Below, piece by piece: positions 29,416 through 33,286 of a stretch of DNA of 33,286 nt. The stretch's first letter is position 1, and the number at the start of each line of letters is the position of its first letter. The notes beneath the pieces were generated by a model, which was not told where the DNA came from, searched no databases, and was given only the letters and a program-made list of their open reading frames with translations. The stretch is from positions 1 to 33,286 of the forward strand of contig QHBZ01000121.1 of NCBI GenBank assembly GCA_003244055.1, in the 5' to 3' direction. The translations under genes and the position numbers were made by a program. Source of the DNA: Pseudonocardiales bacterium. Lineage in GTDB: Bacteria; Actinomycetota; Actinomycetes; Mycobacteriales; Pseudonocardiaceae.

Positions 29416-30261
29416 ATGAGCGGCAACGACGACAACCCGGGTCTTGTCGTGCTCGCCGTGGACGACGAGCCGGGTCCGTTGTCCATGCTGGTCGAGGTGC
29501 TCGAAGCCGAGCCGCGGATCAGCGCCGTGCTGACCGCCTCGAACGCCACCGAGGCATTGTCGGTCTTGAGACCCGACAACCGGACCAGCAACGGCACGTC
29601 CCTTCCGCAGATCGACGTCGTGTTCCTGGACATCCGGATGCCCGGGTTGGACGGGCTTGAGCTGGCCCGCCTGCTTGCCGCGATTCCCAACCCGCCGGTG
29701 GTGGTGTTCGCCACCGCCTACGATGAAAAGGCTCTGGACGCCTTCGAGATCGGCGCGGCCGACTACCTGATGAAGCCGGTGAGCCGGGAGCGACTGGCCA
29801 ATACCATGCGGCGAATCGTGGCGTCCCGACGTGACGCGTCCGCCCCGGGACCGGAACCGGGCAGTGAGGACGAGGTCATCCCGGTGGAGCTCGCCGGTAC
29901 CACCAAGCTGGTGCCCCGTTCGTCGGTCCGCTGGGTGGAGGCGCATGGGGACTATGCGCGGCTGCACACCGGCGAGGGCACCAGCCACCTGGTCCGTATC
30001 CCGCTTTCCCAGTTGGAGGATCGCTGGTCGGACGCGGGGTTCGTGCGGATCCACCGTTCCTTCCTGGTCGCCCTGCCGCTGGTCACCGAGCTGCGCATGT
30101 CGGCGTCGGGGTACGTCGTGCGGGTGGGCAACGGAGGCGACGCCACCGAATTACCGGTCAGCCGAAGGCACACTCGAGAGCTGAAGGACCGCTTGGTCCG
30201 CGCGGCCAAGCAGGGCTGGACCTCCCGAGCAGCCCCGATGAACCCCGATGAGCTGCAATGA
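29416..30261 (+). CDS. LytTR-family response regulator
   Basis: The 281-residue protein has a complete receiver (acidic pair in AVDDEP at 15-19, phospho-acceptor Asp72 in FLDIRMPGLDG, Lys120 in YLMKPVS) and a C-terminal LytTR DNA-binding domain (about 155-260: SVRWVEAHGDYARLHT, then FVRIHRSFLVAL and LPVSRRHTRELK). It is the likely partner of the LytS-type kinase at 27089. The ATG follows AAAGGCGG by about five bases. Genes downstream on the same strand encode transport proteins, so it probably controls carboxylate uptake, as BtsR and YpdB do for pyruvate-related transporters in E. coli. Confidence 0.92.
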   Translation: MSGNDDNPGLVVLAVDDEPGPLSMLVEVLEAEPRISAVLTASNATEALSVLRPDNRTSNGTSLPQIDVVFLDIRMPGLDGLELARLLAAIPNPPVVVFATAYDEKALDAFEIGAADYLMKPVSRERLANTMRRIVASRRDASAPGPEPGSEDEVIPVELAGTTKLVPRSSVRWVEAHGDYARLHTGEGTSHLVRIPLSQLEDRWSDAGFVRIHRSFLVALPLVTELRMSASGYVVRVGNGGDATELPVSRRHTRELKDRLVRAAKQGWTSRAAPMNPDELQ

Positions 30262-30311
30262 GTCTCCAAGCCTCGGCGATAGAACCCCAATGAACCCCAT
30301 GAGTCCCGATG
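30231..30311 (+). repeat. Degenerate 10-bp repeats (AACCCCGATG type) at a gene junction
   Basis: Units resembling AACCCCGATG recur at 30231-30240 (AGCCCCGATG), 30241-30250, about 30283-30292 (AACCCCAATG), 30293-30300 and 30302-30311 (AGTCCCGATG). They span the 3' end of the LytTR gene and the start codon of the next gene. Their effect is to multiply ATGA stop-start-like motifs at the junction. Confidence 0.5.
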
Positions 30312-30803
30312 AGCACTGACGCGACTGGCCCGGATGTGACGGGGCCGGAGGACGACCCGTGGGAGGTTCTGACGCGGGCGGCGCGGGACGCGGAGGCGCA
30401 AGAAAAGGCACGGGAGGCCAACGGCTACCCGGTCGCCGCCAAGGTCAAGCTCGGCAAGCGAGAACGGATCGTGCTCGCCAAGCGCAGCAGTGGCCGCCGG
30501 GTAGTGCGAACACTCGCCGAGTTGGAGGATCAGACCAGAGTCGGAGAGGTACTGGTCCGCCAGCTGGTGCGGGTGCAGCTGATCTTGTCGATCCGATTGA
30601 TGCTGCTCACCGTGGTGGTGCTCGCGGGCATCCCGCTGTTGTTCCTGGTGCCGTCGTTGGGCACCCTCAACATCCTGGGCTTGCGGCTGCCGTGGTTACT
30701 GCTCGGCTTCGTGGTCTACCCGTTCTTCGTCGCGGTGGCCTGGTCCTACAACCGCAGCGCCGACCGTAACGAGCAGGCCTTCGCCGATATGGTCGAGAAC
30801 TGA
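30309..30803 (+). CDS. Small two-helix membrane protein of the symporter cluster
   Basis: The 164-residue protein has a charged N-terminal half (about 1-85, with RDAEAQEKAREANGYPVAAKVKLG) and two hydrophobic spans at about 95-117 and 122-142, followed by NRSADRNEQAFADMVEN. Similar small proteins commonly precede SSS-type acetate symporters in Actinomycetota, though I cannot name a specific family. There is no clear ribosome site; the start lies within the 10-bp repeats. It ends 8 bp before the symporter start, so it is in the same operon. Confidence 0.75.
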   Translation: MSTDATGPDVTGPEDDPWEVLTRAARDAEAQEKAREANGYPVAAKVKLGKRERIVLAKRSSGRRVVRTLAELEDQTRVGEVLVRQLVRVQLILSIRLMLLTVVVLAGIPLLFLVPSLGTLNILGLRLPWLLLGFVVYPFFVAVAWSYNRSADRNEQAFADMVEN

Positions 30804-30811
30804 ACGCCGGC

Positions 30812-32587
30812 GTGCCCGAGCAGGCTGGGTTCTACGGTGCGATGGTCGTGATAGCCGCGGCGACGATGCTCACCGGTCTCTACGGGTCAAAGACCTCGGA
30901 CTTCCTGGTCGCGTCCCGAGCGCTGGGGCCACGCTGGAATGCCGCGGCGATCTCCGGCGAGTACCTGTCCGCGGCCTCCTTTCTGGGGATCGCCGGTCTG
31001 GTGCTCAAGGGCGGGGTGGACGCGCTGTGGTACCCGGTAGGGTTCACCGCGGGGTACGTCGCACTGCTGCTTTTCGTGGCCGCGCCACTGCGCAGGTCTG
31101 GTGTCTACACGCTGCCCGACTTCGCCGAGGCACGGTTGGGCTCGGTAGGGCTGCGCCGGGTCTGCACCGTCTTCGTGATCGTCATCGGCTGGCTCTACCT
31201 GGTGCCGCAGATGCAGGGCGGCGGACTCACCCTCCATGCTGTGACCGGACAACCGATGTGGGTCGGCGCGGCCGTGGTCATGGTGATCGTGACGTTGAAC
31301 ATCTACACCGGCTGGATGCGCTCGATCACCATCGTGCAGGCCTTCCAATACTGGATAAAGCTGACGGCGCTCGCCATCCCGGTCTTCGTGCTGCTGATTC
31401 ACAATGCCGGCGAGGACCCGGGTTTGCGTAACTCCCTCGGTGCCTCGGCGCCACCGACTTTCTCCCACGCCACCGACATCACCCTTGACCACGATGTGGT
31501 GCTGGAAGTCGCTGCGCCGATGCTGGTCAGGGCGGTGGGAATCGAAGACGGGCAACGGGTGAACGGGATAGTGCCCTGGGGAGCGGGGGAGCACCGGGTC
31601 GCCAAGAACACCAGGCTGCACTTCGACGCGGGCAGCCGGGCTCCGGTGGTCAGAGGTGCGGCGTTGGACAACGACAAGTGGATGCGCCCGCTGGCCAATG
31701 GTGGCCACCCGCTGCTGGCCACGTACTCGCTCATCGTGGCGTTGCTGCTGGGAACCATGGGTCTGCCGCACGTGCTGGGTCGGTACTACACCGACCCCGA
31801 CGGCCGTGCGGCGCGCCGGACCACCTTGCTGGTGTTGTCGCTGCTCGGGGTGTTCTACCTGTTCCCGATGGTCTCCGGGTGGCTCGCTCGGCTCTACGTC
31901 CCGGAGCTGCTGGTCAACGGCAACACCGACGCAGCGCTGCTGCTGCTACCCCGCGCCGCGTTGCCCGGATGGCCCGGACTGCTGCTCGGCGGCCTGATCG
32001 CGGCCGGGGCGTTCGCCGCCTTCGTCTCCGCCGCAACCGGACTGATGGTGAGCATCGGTGGGGTGCTGTCCACTGACGTGCTGCCCGGTCGGTTGAGAGA
32101 CTTCCGAGCGGCCACTGCGGCGGCCTGGTCAGTGCCGTTGGCGTTCGTGCTCGCCGTGTCGTCGTTGGACCTGGCGCAAGGTGTGGGACTGGCCTTCGCG
32201 GTAGCCGCCTCGTCGATCTGCCCGATGCTCGTGCTGGGCATCTGGTGGCGCGGGCTGACCGACGTCGGCGCGGTGGCCGGCATCCTGGCCGGCGGCGGGC
32301 TGGCATTCGCCGCGGTGCTGCCGGCCGCGGCCGGCGTGCTCTCGCCCGGGTGGCAGGCAATGTTGGCGCAGCCCGCTTTGTTCACCGTGCCGCTGGCCTT
32401 CCTTACCATGGTGGTGGTCAGCAACCACACCAGCGATCGGGTCCCGGCCGACGTATCTCGCATCCTGCTGCGGCTGCACGCACCGGATCGGTTGGGCTTG
32501 TCCGAGGATCGGGACCTGGACCAGTTGGGCGCCCGCGCCGGGATGGCGGCGCTGCCTCGGATGCGCGGTGGCCGGCACCGTCGGTAA
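30812..32587 (+). CDS. SSS-family sodium/organic-acid (acetate-like) symporter
   Basis: The 591-residue symporter has the sodium:solute fold with about 13 spans. Landmark stretches are SDFLVASRALGPRWNAAAIS and [20 protein letters not shown] near the start (the ActP-like signature), then QYWIKLTALAIPVF, MGLPHVLGRYYTDPDG and AAFVSAATGLMVSIGG. A polar insert of about 100 residues (about 205-305) lies between spans and should be outside. It would import acetate or another monocarboxylate with sodium. GTG start; preceded by the small membrane protein and followed by DUF485 and a second SSS gene. It is a diverged relative of the second gene, not a recent duplicate. Confidence 0.9.
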   Translation: MPEQAGFYGAMVVIAAATMLTGLYGSKTSDFLVASRALGPRWNAAAISGEYLSAASFLGIAGLVLKGGVDALWYPVGFTAGYVALLLFVAAPLRRSGVYTLPDFAEARLGSVGLRRVCTVFVIVIGWLYLVPQMQGGGLTLHAVTGQPMWVGAAVVMVIVTLNIYTGWMRSITIVQAFQYWIKLTALAIPVFVLLIHNAGEDPGLRNSLGASAPPTFSHATDITLDHDVVLEVAAPMLVRAVGIEDGQRVNGIVPWGAGEHRVAKNTRLHFDAGSRAPVVRGAALDNDKWMRPLANGGHPLLATYSLIVALLLGTMGLPHVLGRYYTDPDGRAARRTTLLVLSLLGVFYLFPMVSGWLARLYVPELLVNGNTDAALLLLPRAALPGWPGLLLGGLIAAGAFAAFVSAATGLMVSIGGVLSTDVLPGRLRDFRAATAAAWSVPLAFVLAVSSLDLAQGVGLAFAVAASSICPMLVLGIWWRGLTDVGAVAGILAGGGLAFAAVLPAAAGVLSPGWQAMLAQPALFTVPLAFLTMVVVSNHTSDRVPADVSRILLRLHAPDRLGLSEDRDLDQLGARAGMAALPRMRGGRHRR

Positions 32588-32639
32588 TCACTCCTGCACA
32601 CCGAACGCTTCACGATGCGGTGCAGGCCGGTGAAGGTCC

Positions 32640-32655
32640 GGCCACTAGGGTGGCC
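32640..32655. other. Short hairpin between symporter and DUF485 genes
   Basis: GGCCAC-TAGG-GTGGCC is a perfect 6-4-6 inverted repeat. It lies about 52 bp after the symporter stop and 57 bp before the DUF485 start. It contains a TAGGGT that could be a -10 for the downstream pair. The rest of the 125-bp gap shows nothing else. Confidence 0.4.
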
Positions 32656-32712
32656 CGGTCCGCGCGACGCACGTCACATCGGCATGATCATCATTGCCCT
32701 GGAGGTGTCTGC

Positions 32713-33066
32713 ATGAGCACCACCGAGCGCATCGGGGGTGTGGGCGCGCCGCGACCGGTGGACCCCTGGGCCGCCGCCCACACCAGCACGGAGTTCGCCA
32801 CCCTGCGCCAGCGGTTCCGTGGTTTCGTCCTCCCGATGACCGCGTTCTTTCTGGCCTGGTACTTCCTGTATGTCCTGCTGGCGGCTTTCGCCCCGCACTA
32901 CATGGCCACCAAGGTAGTCGGCAACGTCAACATCGGATTGATCTTCGGCTTACTCCAGTTCGTCTCCACTTTCGCGATCACCACGGTCTACGTCCGATTC
33001 GCGAGCCGCAATCTCGACCCGCTCAGCAGCCAGATCCGCGAGCGGGTCGAAGGAGGCGCCTGGTGA
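32713..33066 (+). CDS. DUF485 membrane protein (YjcH-like)
   Basis: The 117-residue protein has the DUF485 pattern: a polar N-terminus ending in [19 protein letters not shown], a first span ([15 protein letters not shown]), a short loop, a second span ([21 protein letters not shown]) and a basic end. DUF485 proteins (YjcH in E. coli) accompany the acetate symporter ActP. It has a GGAGG site seven bases before the ATG. Its TGA overlaps the GTG of the next symporter gene (GTGA), so the two are translated together. Confidence 0.93.
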   Translation: MSTTERIGGVGAPRPVDPWAAAHTSTEFATLRQRFRGFVLPMTAFFLAWYFLYVLLAAFAPHYMATKVVGNVNIGLIFGLLQFVSTFAITTVYVRFASRNLDPLSSQIRERVEGGAW

Positions 33067-33286
33067 TTGCCGCGTTAGCCCAGCACGCCGTCGGCTCGCC
33101 GCTGCTCAACGGCGGGATCTTCGTCTTCTTCGTGCTGATCACTCTGGTGATCGTGTTCCGGGCCTCCCACCGCACCAAGACCGCCGCTGACTACTACACG
33201 GCGGGCCGGTCGTTCACCGGGCCGCAGAACGGGGTGGCGATCTCCGGCGACTACCTGTCCGCGGCCTCGTTCCTGGGCATCGCCGG
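33063..33286 (+). CDS. Second SSS-family (ActP-like) symporter, 5' part
   Basis: Seventy-four codons are visible before the window ends. After the GTG comes a first span ([19 protein letters not shown]), then [20 protein letters not shown] and [13 protein letters not shown], the classic N-terminal signature of cation/acetate symporters, closer to ActP than the first symporter is. It overlaps the DUF485 gene by four bases, the normal yjcH-actP arrangement. The rest lies outside the window. Confidence 0.9.
   Translation, partial: MIAALAQHAVGSPLLNGGIFVFFVLITLVIVFRASHRTKTAADYYTAGRSFTGPQNGVAISGDYLSAASFLGIA

Noticed and set aside
30887-31771. A 294-codon minus-strand frame opposite the first symporter
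   Set aside because: Shadow with His/Gln/Arg bias; the symporter motifs on the plus strand are unambiguous.
1-33286. Search for CRISPR arrays, transposases, tRNA or rRNA genes, phage or toxin-antitoxin modules
   Set aside because: No regular spacer repeats, no transposase or integrase motifs, and no tRNA-like cloverleaf were seen. The DUF559/AbiEi-like fragment at 1734-1952 is only a remnant.

Overview
The window is GC-rich throughout, with strong G/C preference at third codon positions, GTG starts, several leaderless-looking promoters, and actinobacterial marker genes (MurT/GatD, an RNHCP protein, a seven-bladed YVTN propeller, a GT2-GtrA fusion). It is best read as a chromosomal segment of a GC-rich Actinomycetota, probably near the Mycobacteriales, Pseudonocardiales or Frankiales. 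That placement is inference; no rRNA or tRNA is present to fix it.

Layout. 1-1600 (minus): a sulfonate/nitrate/taurine-type ABC transporter (ATPase cut by the window edge, lipoprotein binding protein), preceded by a short cysteine-containing leader peptide with a leaderless promoter and a duplicated 17-bp element. 1700-2320: gene relics. 2407-3689: a BlaI/M56 regulator-protease pair. 3846-8071: a MurG/MGDG-type glycosyltransferase, a polysaccharide deacetylase, an N-terminally truncated phosphoesterase and a DMT-type membrane protein. Palindromes of the TACA-N3-TGTA type lie upstream of the glycosyltransferase and the DMT gene and may be sites for the BlaI-like repressor. 8142-11078: murT-gatD (lipid II amidation) convergent with uppP. 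11184-12155: CorA.

12203-18994 (minus): a probable envelope operon of GT2-GtrA, GT39, an OmpR-type response regulator and its histidine kinase, then a secreted seven-bladed propeller. This resembles the TrcRS system and its target Rv1057 of M. tuberculosis, but here the parts are side by side. 19138-26430: a small membrane protein and methyltransferase, an NmrA-like protein, a response regulator with a degenerate receiver, a ferric-reductase-like flavocytochrome with a DUF4142 protein, an RNHCP protein, a small membrane protein, and an Fpg/Nei glycosylase.

26636-33286 (plus): a small unknown protein, a LytS-type kinase with a GAF-like region, an S49 peptidase, a LytTR response regulator, a small membrane protein, an SSS cation/organic-acid symporter, a DUF485 protein and the start of a second SSS symporter. 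This looks like a two-component system controlling carboxylate uptake, with a peptidase gene between kinase and regulator.

No transposase, CRISPR array, rRNA, tRNA or phage module was seen. I found no clear new defence or biosynthetic system. The most interesting signals are regulatory: the sulfonate leader with its duplicated element, the paired BlaI-like palindromes, the TrcRS/propeller linkage, the degenerate receiver, a 63-bp palindromic element and several intergenic palindromes.
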